From contig CAZBKB010000001.1 in the NCBI GenBank assembly GCA_964492425.1, positions 1-64,000 on the forward strand: a DNA stretch of 64,000 nucleotides. Direction: 5' to 3'. Numbering within the stretch: the first letter of the stretch is position 1; the number at the start of each line of letters is the position of its first letter. This DNA is from LBZV01 sp000993855. GTDB lineage: Bacteria; Patescibacteriota; Microgenomatia; Curtissbacterales; GWA2-41-24. Under the pieces are notes generated by a model. That model was given only the letters and a program-made list of their open reading frames with translations, had not been told where the DNA came from and made no database searches. Positions 8,731 through 16,455 of the stretch are shown here, piece by piece. Both the position numbers and the translations under genes were made by a program.

Positions 8731-10020
8731 GTGAAGCTCTACGAATTTGAGGGGCACAACCTTTTTTCCAAAGTGGGCATTGAAAGCCCTTTTTTTGTTG
8801 TCTGTTCAAATATGGAAGAGGTGGAGCAGGCGCGTCAACGTATGAAATTCCCAATTGTTGCCAAGGTGCATGTGCTTTCGGGAAAGCGCGGAAGGGGCGG
8901 GGGGATTAAAATTGTAACCACCGATAAATTACTGAAAGACTTTTGTAGAGAGATGTTCGGGTCAATTTTTCCTCCTTCGCATGAAGCTTCTGCCGGTGCT
9001 AAGGCTTTGGCGGACAAGTCGGAAGGACGAGGTGGTGGAGAAGAGGTTAGGTTTATATCCTTGGCCGAAAAGGTTGAGATAAAGAGTGAACTTTATGCTT
9101 CGATTGCTTATGATACAACTTTAAAAATACCTTTTTTACTTTTCTCTCAAGAGGGGGGAATGGATATCGAGGAAATAAAGGCGAAAGAGCCTGAGAAAAT
9201 TTTGCGAGTTAATATTAACCCGTTTTCGGGGCCAAACAAAAAAGACCTTATAAAAATTGTCGACAATGATGAACAACTAATCGATTTTTTAGTGCGGCTT
9301 TGGGATGCGTTTGTAAGGTTTGATTGCCGGTTGTTGGAAGTTAACCCGATTGCGAGGGTTGGTGACGAATATGTTGCGGTTGATGCTAAGGTAATTTTAG
9401 ATGATGCCGCGCTTTCGCGGCACCGCGATTTGGATGTTTTGCCAAAAGGTGCGGCTGGGGCAGTGCCGACTGCGCGGGAGATTGAAGCCAGAAAAATCGA
9501 CGGGGAAGATTATCGCGGGAGTGCCGGTTCAACATTTATTGAATTTGGCAGTGACCCTGATGAAAAGTACGGGGCAGGTATTGCGGTTCTGGCTTCAGGA
9601 GGAGGGGCTTCGCTTTTGGTGATGGATGCTTTGGTTGCTGCAGGGGGCAAGCCTTCAAATTACACCGAATATTCCGGAAACCCGCCGCGGGAAAAAGTCG
9701 AGAAGCTGACTGAAATTACATTATCAAGGGAAGGTTTAAGTGGATGCCTGGTTTGCGGGGCAGTTGCCAACTTTACCGATATTTATGCGACTCTGGCTGG
9801 TTTTTGCGACGGGTTGCGCAAGATTTCACCAAAACCGGAGTTTCCGATTGTTATCCGCCGCGGCGGGCCAAAGCAGAAAGAAGCTTACGAAATGCTAACA
9901 AGATTTGCGAAAAAAGAAAGTTTTGATATTCATTTGTTTGGGCCGGAGACCCCAATTTCGGTAGCATGTAAGGCGATGGTGGAGCTTAGTGAGGCGTATA
10001 GGTCAAAACTTAAAAGTTAA
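8731..10020 (+). CDS. Citryl-CoA synthetase beta subunit / ATP-citrate lyase citrate-binding type
   Basis: From the GTG at 8731 the product has 429 residues. The N-terminal half is the ATP-grasp fold of succinyl-CoA synthetase beta, with LEVNPIA at 202-208 and VDAKVILDDAA shortly after. The C-terminal half carries YTEYSGNPP at 311-319, NFTDIYATLAG near 347-357 and IRRGGPKQKEA near 375-385, which match the citrate-binding domain of ATP-citrate lyase and not plain SucC. It should activate citrate to citryl-CoA with the alpha subunit. GTG 8731 matches the family N-terminus (VKLYEFEGHNLF); TAAAAT 7 bases upstream suggests a leaderless message. Residues 80-102 are an inserted repeat. Confidence 0.75.
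   Translation: MKLYEFEGHNLFSKVGIESPFFVVCSNMEEVEQARQRMKFPIVAKVHVLSGKRGRGGGIKIVTTDKLLKDFCREMFGSIFPPSHEASAGAKALADKSEGRGGGEEVRFISLAEKVEIKSELYASIAYDTTLKIPFLLFSQEGGMDIEEIKAKEPEKILRVNINPFSGPNKKDLIKIVDNDEQLIDFLVRLWDAFVRFDCRLLEVNPIARVGDEYVAVDAKVILDDAALSRHRDLDVLPKGAAGAVPTAREIEARKIDGEDYRGSAGSTFIEFGSDPDEKYGAGIAVLASGGGASLLVMDALVAAGGKPSNYTEYSGNPPREKVEKLTEITLSREGLSGCLVCGAVANFTDIYATLAGFCDGLRKISPKPEFPIVIRRGGPKQKEAYEMLTRFAKKESFDIHLFGPETPISVACKAMVELSEAYRSKLKS
8971..9034. repeat. In-frame repeat insert in the citryl-CoA synthetase beta gene
   Basis: CCTCCTTCG ... CGGAAGGACG forms an imperfect palindrome coding for a Ser/Ala/Gly/Lys-rich loop (PPSHEASAGAKALADKSEG) that has no counterpart in the family as I know it. 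The frame is preserved. It resembles other inserts in yebC, carA and carB. Confidence 0.5.
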
Positions 10021-10053
10021 AATGCAAAATTACAATTCAAAATTTAAAACTGA
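10005..10053. repeat. Heptamer array over the start of four-helix-bundle gene 1
   Basis: Seven consecutive 7-bp units of the form AAAAnnn (AAAACTT, AAAAGTT, AAAATGC, AAAATTA, CAATTCA, AAATTTA, AAACTGA). The array spans the end of the synthetase gene and the start codon of the small gene. It is roughly inverted with respect to the array at 10390-10438. Confidence 0.65.
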
Positions 10054-10396
10054 TTTGATTGGTCGTTGTTTTAATCTTAGTCTGAGGGTTATTAAAATCT
10101 GCGATCAGTTACCAAAGAAAAGGAGTGCATGGGTTATTGCTGATCAACTTATCAGAGCAACCTGCTCAATAGGTGCGAATCTTACAGAGGCAAAGGCTGC
10201 CAGCAGCAGATTAGAGTTTAAGAGATTTTACGAAATTGCGTTAAAAAGCGCAAATGAAGCTGGCTATTGGTTAATGTTACTTTCTAAATCAAGTTTGGCG
10301 GATGAAAAGATTGTGGGTGATTTAACCCGAGAGTTGACAGAGATTTCTAATATGATTGCAAGTGGTGTTTTGAGGTTGAAGGGAAAGAAATTTTGA
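10022..10396 (+). CDS. Four-helix-bundle protein (23S rRNA IVP / Avd-like), copy 1
   Basis: 124 residues from the ATG at 10022. The sequence shows the family pattern: FNLSLRVIKICDQLPKK (helix 1), QLIRATCSIGANLTEAKAA (helix 2, with the conserved SIGANLTEA), a third helix from RFYEIALKSANEAGYWL, and a fourth helix at the C-terminus. The family occurs in 23S rRNA intervening sequences and as Avd in diversity-generating retroelements; its cellular role elsewhere is unknown. It splits the citrate-cleavage genes. Heptamer arrays cover both the start and the stop codon, which hints that gene and arrays moved as one unit. Confidence 0.85.
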   Translation: MQNYNSKFKTDLIGRCFNLSLRVIKICDQLPKKRSAWVIADQLIRATCSIGANLTEAKAASSRLEFKRFYEIALKSANEAGYWLMLLSKSSLADEKIVGDLTRELTEISNMIASGVLRLKGKKF

Positions 10397-10438
10397 TTTT
10401 TGAATTGTATTTTTGAATTTTGATTTATGAGTTTTAAA
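10390..10438. repeat. Heptamer array at the end of four-helix-bundle gene 1
   Basis: Seven units of about TTTTGAn (ATTTTGA, TTTTTGA, ATTGTAT, TTTTGAA, TTTTGAT, TTATGAG, TTTTAAA). The stop codon of the gene is inside the first unit. T-rich on the plus strand, so approximately inverted relative to 10005-10053. Confidence 0.65.
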
Positions 10439-10443
10439 TTAAT

Positions 10444-11337
10444 ATGGCAATACTTGTAAATTCTGAAACCAAAGTATTAATCCAGGGGATCACCGGCAAG
10501 TCCGGCCTTAGTGCATGTGCGGATCTTTTGGATTACGGAATGAAAGTAGTTGGCGGGGTTACACCGGGTAAAGGCGGGCAGGAAGCAATGGGACTGCCGG
10601 TTTTTAACTCCGTCCGCGAGCTTATTGAGTCAATTGGTCCTGTCGATTGTGCGATGGTCAATGTACCGCCGCTTTTAACATTTGATGCGGCAATGGAGGC
10701 AACTGATGCGGGAATTGGCTTGGTGCACATCTTTGCTGAGAAAGTGCCGGTTTTGGATACATCCAAAATTCTATTTCGCGCAAAAGAAAAAGGAGTTCGG
10801 GTTTTGGGGCCGAATTCGGTTGGGGTGATTTCACCTGGTGAAGGCAAGATTGGTTCCATTGGCGGGCCGAACGCTAAAGTTACTTTTTCTAAGGGGCCAG
10901 TTGGGGTAATTTCCAAGTCCGGCGGGATGTGTTCGGAACTTGGGGCGATGATAACTTCTGCTGGGCTTGGGCAGTCAACAGTTGTGGGGATAGGCGGGGA
11001 TTTACTAGTTGGAACGACATTTGCGGGCGTTTTGGAATTGTTTGAAGGGGATAGTCAAACAAAAGTCGTGGTTGCATTCGGAGAGGTTGGAGGAAATGCC
11101 GAAGTGGAAGCAGCGAAATTGCTTTTGGAGAAAAAGTTTACCAAACCTTTTATTGTTTTTCTGGCGGGCAAGTTTGCCGAGAAGCTGCCAAAGGACACGG
11201 CTTTGGGCCATGCCGGGGCAATTGTTGGGTTAGAAGCGACAATGGAGGAGAAAGTTAAAATCCTTAAAGATTCCGGTGCTGTGGTTGCGGAAAATTTTGA
11301 GGATATACCGAAACTGGTAAAAGGGGTGATGAAGTAG
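10444..11337 (+). CDS. Citryl-CoA synthetase alpha subunit (SucD-like)
   Basis: 297 residues. The Rossmann CoA-binding domain has ITGKSG at 16-21 and GPNSVG at 122-127. The ligase domain has GVISKSGGM at 154-162 and the phosphohistidine site LGHAGAI with His256. This is the succinyl-CoA synthetase alpha fold. The partner upstream carries a citrate-binding domain and a citryl-CoA lyase follows, so citrate is the more likely substrate than succinate. It was probably in one operon with the beta gene before the four-helix-bundle insertion. Confidence 0.75.
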   Translation: MAILVNSETKVLIQGITGKSGLSACADLLDYGMKVVGGVTPGKGGQEAMGLPVFNSVRELIESIGPVDCAMVNVPPLLTFDAAMEATDAGIGLVHIFAEKVPVLDTSKILFRAKEKGVRVLGPNSVGVISPGEGKIGSIGGPNAKVTFSKGPVGVISKSGGMCSELGAMITSAGLGQSTVVGIGGDLLVGTTFAGVLELFEGDSQTKVVVAFGEVGGNAEVEAAKLLLEKKFTKPFIVFLAGKFAEKLPKDTALGHAGAIVGLEATMEEKVKILKDSGAVVAENFEDIPKLVKGVMK

Positions 11338-11376
11338 TCGGTGTTTTTGAGTTTCGGGTATAATGAACTTTAATCA

Positions 11377-12138
11377 ATGACAAAAGCATATAGAACTTCA
11401 ATTTCTACGCATCATGACGGCAAGCCGTATGTTTACGGGTATGACCTTACCAAACTTGCCGAGGTACCTTCTTTTACCCGCACGATTTATTTGATTCTCG
11501 CAGGCAGAATGCCGGACAAAAATTCCGAGAGGATGCTGGATGCGATTTTTACGATTGCAATTGATCATGGAGTTGAACCCTCTTCTGTGGTTGCCGCAAG
11601 GAATGTGTATTCTGCCGGTTCGCCTGTGCAGGCGGCGGTGGCGGCCGGAGTTTTGGCGTTTGGGGAATTCCATGGCGGGGCAATTGAGCAGACAATGGAA
11701 AATTTTAAAAAATGGCAGAGTGTTGGCGCTTTGGAGATGGTTAAAGATTTTGCCAAGCGGGGAGAGCGAGTTAGCGGTTTTGGTCATCGTTTATATAGTG
11801 TTGACCCAAGGACCCAAAAACTGCTTGAGATTGCCAGGAAGCTTGGATTCTATGGAAAGTACGTAAAGTTTGCGCTGGAGGTTGAGGAAGAGCTTTCGAA
11901 AGGGTCCCATTCGACTGGCTCAGGGCAAGCGAAAAAGCTACCGCTTAATATTGACGGAATTTTTGGGGCGCTGCTTTTGGAGATGGGTTTTAATCCGAAA
12001 GTCGGTAAAGGGATTTTTATAATCGCGAGAACGCCGGGGATTGTTGCCCATGTGGTTGAGGAAGCTCTGAGGGAAAAGCCGGTGAGAAGACTAGACGAAT
12101 CGGAAGTGGAGTATGATGGGCCGAGACCGCGAGAGTAA
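11377..12138 (+). CDS. Citryl-CoA lyase (short citrate-synthase-fold enzyme)
   Basis: 253 residues, far shorter than citrate synthase (about 430). It keeps the catalytic residues: His99 in FHGGAIE, His137 in GFGHRLYSVDPR and Asp193 in NIDGIFGALL. NIDGIFGALL resembles the C-terminal domain of ATP-citrate lyase and free citryl-CoA lyase more than citrate synthase. The expected reaction is citryl-CoA to acetyl-CoA plus oxaloacetate. Residues 176-185 (SHSTGSGQ) are coded by an inserted CCATTCGACTGGCTCAGGG repeat at 11897-11930. TATAAT at 11359-11364 suggests its own promoter. Confidence 0.75.
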   Translation: MTKAYRTSISTHHDGKPYVYGYDLTKLAEVPSFTRTIYLILAGRMPDKNSERMLDAIFTIAIDHGVEPSSVVAARNVYSAGSPVQAAVAAGVLAFGEFHGGAIEQTMENFKKWQSVGALEMVKDFAKRGERVSGFGHRLYSVDPRTQKLLEIARKLGFYGKYVKFALEVEEELSKGSHSTGSGQAKKLPLNIDGIFGALLLEMGFNPKVGKGIFIIARTPGIVAHVVEEALREKPVRRLDESEVEYDGPRPRE

Positions 12139-12181
12139 TTTCGTGGAATGAACCAATAAATACAAATTATGATTTACGAAT

Positions 12182-12235
12182 TTTATATCAGCAGGTCGTT
12201 TCCCGCGGTGCGGGATGGCGCTCCTCTGATATAAA
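12182..12235 (+). other. Structured inverted repeat upstream of ruvC
   Basis: Ten-base perfect outer arms TTTATATCAG (12182-12191) and CTGATATAAA (12226-12235) enclose CAG ... CTCCT and an inner hairpin CCCGC-GGT-GCGGG. The same outer design, with a different but still pairing inner stem, occurs at 60577-60634. The end lies about 42 bases before the ruvC ATG. It could be a regulatory RNA, a protein-binding site or a small mobile repeat. Confidence 0.55.
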
Positions 12236-12276
12236 TCCAAAACTGTATTTATTTGATTTAAGGAAGTTTTGAATTT

Positions 12277-12831
12277 ATGATTATTTTTGGGATTGATCCT
12301 GGAACAGCCACTACGGGTTATGGGGTTATAAAAACCAATAATGAAAACTCCAAATATTTGTTTAGTCTGATAGAATATGGTTGTATTGTGACGCCAAAAG
12401 ACATGGAGATGCCTATGAGGTTATTAAGTATTCATAAGGATCTAAATGTATTATTACGTCAATATAAACCCGATTGTGTTTCTATAGAACAATTGTTCTT
12501 TGGAGTTAATTCCAGAACTGCGATGACTGTTGGGCAGGCGAGAGGTGTAGTGCTTGCCACTGTAGCAAACTATAGGATACCTATATATGAGTACCAGGGA
12601 CTTCATGTTAAACATACAATTACGGGTTCCGGAAAATCGGATAAAAAAGAAATGCAAAAATGGGTAATGAGATATTTAGGAAGGAGAAAGTTAAAAAAAC
12701 CGACAAATGGATATATTGATGATGCAGCAGATGCGATTGCAGTTGCAATGTGTCACTGGATAAAAATGTCAAGTGGGCATGCTGATAAAAAGATAATAAA
12801 AAATGAAAAAACGATAAAAATAGGGAAGTGA
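12277..12831 (+). CDS. ruvC: Holliday junction endonuclease RuvC
   Basis: 184 residues of RNase H fold. Asp7 in FGIDPGTATTGYG, Glu71 in VSIEQLFF and the acidic cluster around YIDDAADAIAVA (147-157) form the metal site. It resolves Holliday junctions with RuvAB during recombination. A Shine-Dalgarno-like AAGGAAG lies at 12259-12265. It overlaps the next gene by 4 bp (GTGA). The C-terminal 25 residues are Lys-rich and beyond the usual domain. Confidence 0.92.
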   Translation: MIIFGIDPGTATTGYGVIKTNNENSKYLFSLIEYGCIVTPKDMEMPMRLLSIHKDLNVLLRQYKPDCVSIEQLFFGVNSRTAMTVGQARGVVLATVANYRIPIYEYQGLHVKHTITGSGKSDKKEMQKWVMRYLGRRKLKKPTNGYIDDAADAIAVAMCHWIKMSSGHADKKIIKNEKTIKIGK

Positions 12832-13628
12832 AGTTTTTAAAACGTATAACAAGTTACGAAATTACAAAACGACATAAGTTAATTTTGATGTCGTTTTTTT
12901 TGACATGCGTCTTAGTTGCTACGCAAACAGTTGGTGAGGGAGTAAGGTATCAGGTAATGGGGGTTTTAGCTGTGGCCACCATATTTTTGGCCATGTTTTC
13001 TTTGTGGGGTGAGCTTTCTGGCATAAAGTACTTTCTATTGCTTCTACTGCCTGTATATTTTGTGATGGGCGCTTCGCTTTTTTACTTTTTGCTACCGGTA
13101 AGATGGTTAACAAGGTTACCATTTGCACTTGTGTTTGGGGTTTCTATTTATCTTTTGATGCTGACTTCCAATATCTATAACGTTGCTGCAATTAGGACAA
13201 TTGCGCTTTTGCGTGCCGCTCACGCAGTGGGTTTATTGTTTTCGCTTGTAAGTACATTTTTTTTGACGAATGTACTGTTCTCGATGCATTTGCCAGTTTA
13301 TTTAATAGTCCCAGGGGTAATTTTTATTGTTGGACCTCTTTATTTAGTCGGCATGTGGTCTTATGAGCTTGAAGGCTTTATTAGCAGGCAGGTATTTGCC
13401 TTTGCGAGTGTATTTACGCTTATAACTGTTCAGCTGGCGACTATTATTTCTTTTTGGCCAGTTGTACCTATTAACGCGGCTCTTGTCGTAGTGACTGCTA
13501 TGTACGTATTCTTGGGTTTGGGGCAGTTTGTTTTCCAGGAGAAAATGAAATCCAGGGTAGTATGGGAACATTTAATCGTTGCATTTTTGGTTTTTGTAAT
13601 AGTCATAATGTCTACTAAATGGGGTTGA
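12828..13628 (+). CDS. Polytopic membrane protein of unknown function
   Basis: 266 residues with about seven to eight hydrophobic helices and little loop sequence. It starts at a GTG overlapping the ruvC stop, so it is translationally coupled to ruvC. I do not recognise the family. No charged transport motif or catalytic motif is evident. A 60-base block of short direct overlaps with ruvC-type genes is absent, so the pairing is likely a shared message only. Confidence 0.65.
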   Translation: MKFLKRITSYEITKRHKLILMSFFLTCVLVATQTVGEGVRYQVMGVLAVATIFLAMFSLWGELSGIKYFLLLLLPVYFVMGASLFYFLLPVRWLTRLPFALVFGVSIYLLMLTSNIYNVAAIRTIALLRAAHAVGLLFSLVSTFFLTNVLFSMHLPVYLIVPGVIFIVGPLYLVGMWSYELEGFISRQVFAFASVFTLITVQLATIISFWPVVPINAALVVVTAMYVFLGLGQFVFQEKMKSRVVWEHLIVAFLVFVIVIMSTKWG

Positions 13629-14433
13629 TATAGACCTATAGTGAATTTTAGGGTAGTGGTTATATTTTATAAATATATCATTATTACCTTTATTGAATTA
13701 GGCATATATCAGCTTGAGTATATGTACTGGTAAAAGAAAGAGTAGGGAGACAGGGAAGAGGATTAGGTGATATAGTTTGTCACAGTTATAATAATGTGAA
13801 ATATACTAACTCAAAAGCGTGAAAATGTTAGCTATTGAATAATTAATTGTGGAAATATATTTTATCAAGCTGTCTGTTTGATATCGACGGAGGATTATAT
13901 TGCTCTATGCTGTTTTTCACGAGACCTGCGACTATTTATCAGTTAGAATTATAGGGTGCTAATGCTTTATAAATCCGTAGTTTTTGACATTTTCGGGGAA
14001 GAGGTCAAATTGGGCATAAGATGACGCATTCTAACTGTTTTGATCTGTGATCTCATTTGTTTTTAATTGTCTTCTCCTCTGGGAGGGGGGCAATCTCCTT
14101 TTTAGTCTAACGTCGCACAATGATACTTTTGCGACGTATGGTGAAGCTGGAGCGAGGAGAGGACTTCGAATTACTAACATTTTACGTCCAAGTATCCAAT
14201 TTAAAATCTTTGTTAAAATTGCTCCTTTTTGTTTTTTTATCATTTTTGATTTTTTATCTTTAATATTTTAGTTTGATACATTTATCCCCTATTTTTACCA
14301 AAAAGCCTTTTTTAGATATTGTTAGACCTTAAGAATTAATTTGTGGTTGACCCTTATAATCGACTTAGAATAAAACGGCCTTCTTAGGTCCTATTATTGC
14401 CTTGGGGAGGCTGGAGTAGCTATGAAATGTTGT
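13629..14433. other. Stretch of 805 bases without a convincing gene
   Basis: Very AT-rich with stops in all frames. Short frames at 14031-14243 (minus) and 14047-14271 (plus) have no convincing start signal or family. It holds one perfect 8-bp stem-loop, ACGTCGCA ... TGCGACGT (14110-14137). No RNase P, tmRNA or tRNA signature was seen. It may be decayed sequence or contain an unrecognised RNA. Confidence 0.5.
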
Positions 14434-14844
14434 TTATGCTGCCGCTTGGATGATCTTTATTGGGTTTTTAGTTTTATAATCGCGGTAATTTTTGTAAAAA
14501 TTTATTTTACAATTTAAAGCTTCTGGAAAGTGTACGAATAGAAAATTGATTACAGAATCGGTTATATTTTCGACAGTTAACTCGTTTGCATCAATTTTGA
14601 TTTCCAATGGATCTTGCGGATTTTCGTCGGGGTCGTATTCCGTTTGGGCAAAGATTGTTGCCATGTGAGTTTGCATAGTTGGGCCTTTTGCGATTTTGAT
14701 TGCACAATGTTCCTTGGCCATAAATGCAATAAAAAGGTCTAGTTTGCCGGTTTTTCTGGCTCTTCTTATTGCCGTTAGCACTTCTGCCACTTGACGTATT
14801 TCGTCGTCTTGGGTGTGTTTGATATCAATGTAAGTTTCTATCAT
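14434..14844 (-). CDS. Hypothetical protein (136 aa)
   Basis: 136 residues, soluble, mixed alpha/beta by eye. It begins MIETYIDIKHTQDDEIRQV and has a helix with RRARKTGKLDLFIAF. No recognised family or catalytic motif. It lies about 80 bases downstream of pyrH on the same strand and could share its transcript. Even codon use and a clean frame argue for a real gene. Confidence 0.6.
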   Translation of the reverse strand: MIETYIDIKHTQDDEIRQVAEVLTAIRRARKTGKLDLFIAFMAKEHCAIKIAKGPTMQTHMATIFAQTEYDPDENPQDPLEIKIDANELTVENITDSVINFLFVHFPEALNCKINFYKNYRDYKTKNPIKIIQAAA

Positions 14845-14921
14845 AAAGCTAATTTTAACACAGTCAGAATGCTATTACTATGGGGCGTAAACAGGCCAGG
14901 AGATGGGTTGGTCGATTTTGT

Positions 14922-15641
14922 TTAGGATATTTGGGTGCCGAGTATTTCGCCAGACACGGCTTTTTGGATATTGTCTTCGCGGTTCAGGTTAAAAACTATA
15001 ATTGGGATTTTGTGATCCATGCACAGAGACAGAGCAGAATTATCTAAAACTTCGATGTCTTTGTTGGTGATGGCTTCTTTAAAAGTTATTTTGTTAAACA
15101 TTGTTGCGTCTTTGAATTTGGCCGGATCTTTGTCAAAAACTCCGTCAACCTTTGTGGCTTTTAAGATGACATTGCATTGGGTTTCCAAAGCCCTTAGGGC
15201 TGCTGTAGTATCTGTTGTGAAAAATGGGTTGCCTATGCCGCCAGCAAAAATGACTACTCTTCCCTTTTCCAGGTGACGAATTGCGCGACGACGGATGTAT
15301 GGTTCGCAGACATCTTTAATATCTAATGCCGAAAGAACACGGGCTGGCTGGCCCGATTTTTCAAGGGCAGCCTGAAGCGCAAGCGCATTCATGATGGTTG
15401 CCAGCATGCCTATGTAATCACCGACTGTTCGCTCTAAGCCGTGTTCTGCAGCAGACGTGCCGCGGAAAATGTTGCCGCCGCCAACGACTGCCGCGATTTG
15501 CGTTCCGCTTTTTTGGGCTTTGATGATTTCGCGGGCTAACCAGGTTGTGAATTCGGGGTCGATTCCGTATTGGCGGTTTCCCAAAAACGTTTCACCGGAG
15601 AGCTTTAAAAGGACGCGTTTGTATTTTGGCTTTTGTGCCAT
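14922..15641 (-). CDS. pyrH: Uridylate kinase
   Basis: 239 residues from the ATG at 15641. Amino acid kinase fold with KRVLLKLSGE at the N-terminus, VGGGNIFRG phosphate-binding loop and FTTDTTAALRA. It phosphorylates UMP to UDP, feeding pyrimidine nucleotide synthesis together with carAB in this window. An upstream in-frame Met at 15671 exists, but the start at 15641 matches the family and has ATTTTA (reverse complement of TAAAAT, 15650-15655) 8 bases away and TCGACA 18 bp further, so a leaderless message is likely. Confidence 0.92.
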   Translation of the reverse strand: MAQKPKYKRVLLKLSGETFLGNRQYGIDPEFTTWLAREIIKAQKSGTQIAAVVGGGNIFRGTSAAEHGLERTVGDYIGMLATIMNALALQAALEKSGQPARVLSALDIKDVCEPYIRRRAIRHLEKGRVVIFAGGIGNPFFTTDTTAALRALETQCNVILKATKVDGVFDKDPAKFKDATMFNKITFKEAITNKDIEVLDNSALSLCMDHKIPIIVFNLNREDNIQKAVSGEILGTQIS

Positions 15642-15649
15642 TGGGTTAC

Positions 15650-15679
15650 ATTTTATCAGCTTTATCTTCAAGTTGTCGA
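15650..15679 (-). promoter_or_regulatory. Promoter of pyrH, leaderless type
   Basis: On the minus strand, TCGACA (15679-15674), an 18-bp spacer and TAAAAT (15655-15650) end 8 bases before the pyrH ATG. No Shine-Dalgarno sequence intervenes. Confidence 0.5.
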
Positions 15680-16274
15680 TTGACCGGGTTCATGTAATTC
15701 TGGGTCAAGCGTTTCCCATGATGATACGTGCCATGTTTTGCTTGCATCGCCGTTTTGGTGCTTCATTTTTAAGTGTTTCCTCCTTGCGTCTTTTCGGACT
15801 TTTTTCCTTCTATGTTCTTTTAATAATTGGTTAAACTGGTATCTATTGTGGGCATCTGATTTGTTGAGCCATCTTGTTGTATTGAACATTGCAAGATCAA
15901 GTGCTTGTTTTGATAATCGAGTTAGGAATTGTGCTTGAGGCTGATTTTGTGATTGGGCCTCTTGTGCAAATAATTCATGGAGCCTTTCAAGTTCAATGGA
16001 GACTTCTGGTGTTCGATAGTAGACCCTGTGCCTTCGAGTGTCTACGTGAATTGTAAAGGTGTTATTGCTTAGGTTAAATATGAGATGCAGGTGTGGGTAG
16101 ATTCTCTCCTCTTTTAGTTGTCTGTCGAAATGTGCTTCGTCTGGTTGTGCATGGGTTTTTACTTGATCGTATTCATAACCTATTATCGAAAGCGTATTAA
16201 ACATCAGTTCTACACGCTGTTTTTCTGAGAGTACCCCCCCCAGGTGTTTTTAAATGCTCAATCATCTTGGCCAT
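15668..16274 (-). pseudogene. Unknown gene interrupted at a G8 tract
   Basis: An intact 178-residue frame starts at Met 16204 (MFNTLSIIGYEYDQ). Upstream, the same frame continues as VLSEKQRVELMFNTL back to a run of eight G (minus strand; C8 at 16234-16241). Beyond it, an ATG at 16274 opens MAKMIEHLKTP in a frame one base off. With seven G the two parts would join into one protein of about 201 residues. The C-terminal half is basic (HRRKKVRKDARRKHLK). The function is unknown. The break may be phase variation, mutation or a sequencing error; translation from 16204 is also possible. Confidence 0.6.
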
Positions 16275-16357
16275 TTTACACTATAGGTTTTGTCTTTGTC
16301 AAAAAAACTGCGTGTCGCAGAATGTTGACTTCACTCCCCTTTTGCGACGATAATGAG

Positions 16358-16455
16358 AATGGTCATTCTGAAGCGAAGACCCATTGAAGCGGGTCGAAGC
16401 GATTGAATCTGTAAATTGAGATCCTATCGGTTGCTTCGCTACCTCCAGGATGACA
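16358..16455. repeat. Interspersed palindromic repeat before the Xer gene
   Basis: GTCATTCTGAAGCGAAG at the left and CTCCAGGATGACA at the right are near reverse complements, with inner GGGTCGAAGCG-type arms. The right end overlaps the start of the recombinase frame. Related to 8170-8235. Confidence 0.5.

Noticed and set aside
10022..10396. Diversity-generating retroelement (Avd-like protein)
   Set aside because: No reverse transcriptase gene, template repeat or variable repeat was seen near either four-helix-bundle gene.
11377..12138. Ordinary citrate synthase
   Set aside because: Far too short, lacks the large N-terminal domain, and sits with a citrate-binding synthetase; citryl-CoA lyase fits better.
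14047..14271. 74-residue plus-strand frame
   Set aside because: No ribosome site, composition follows local AT-rich DNA, and it spans a palindrome; it overlaps an opposite frame of equal weakness.
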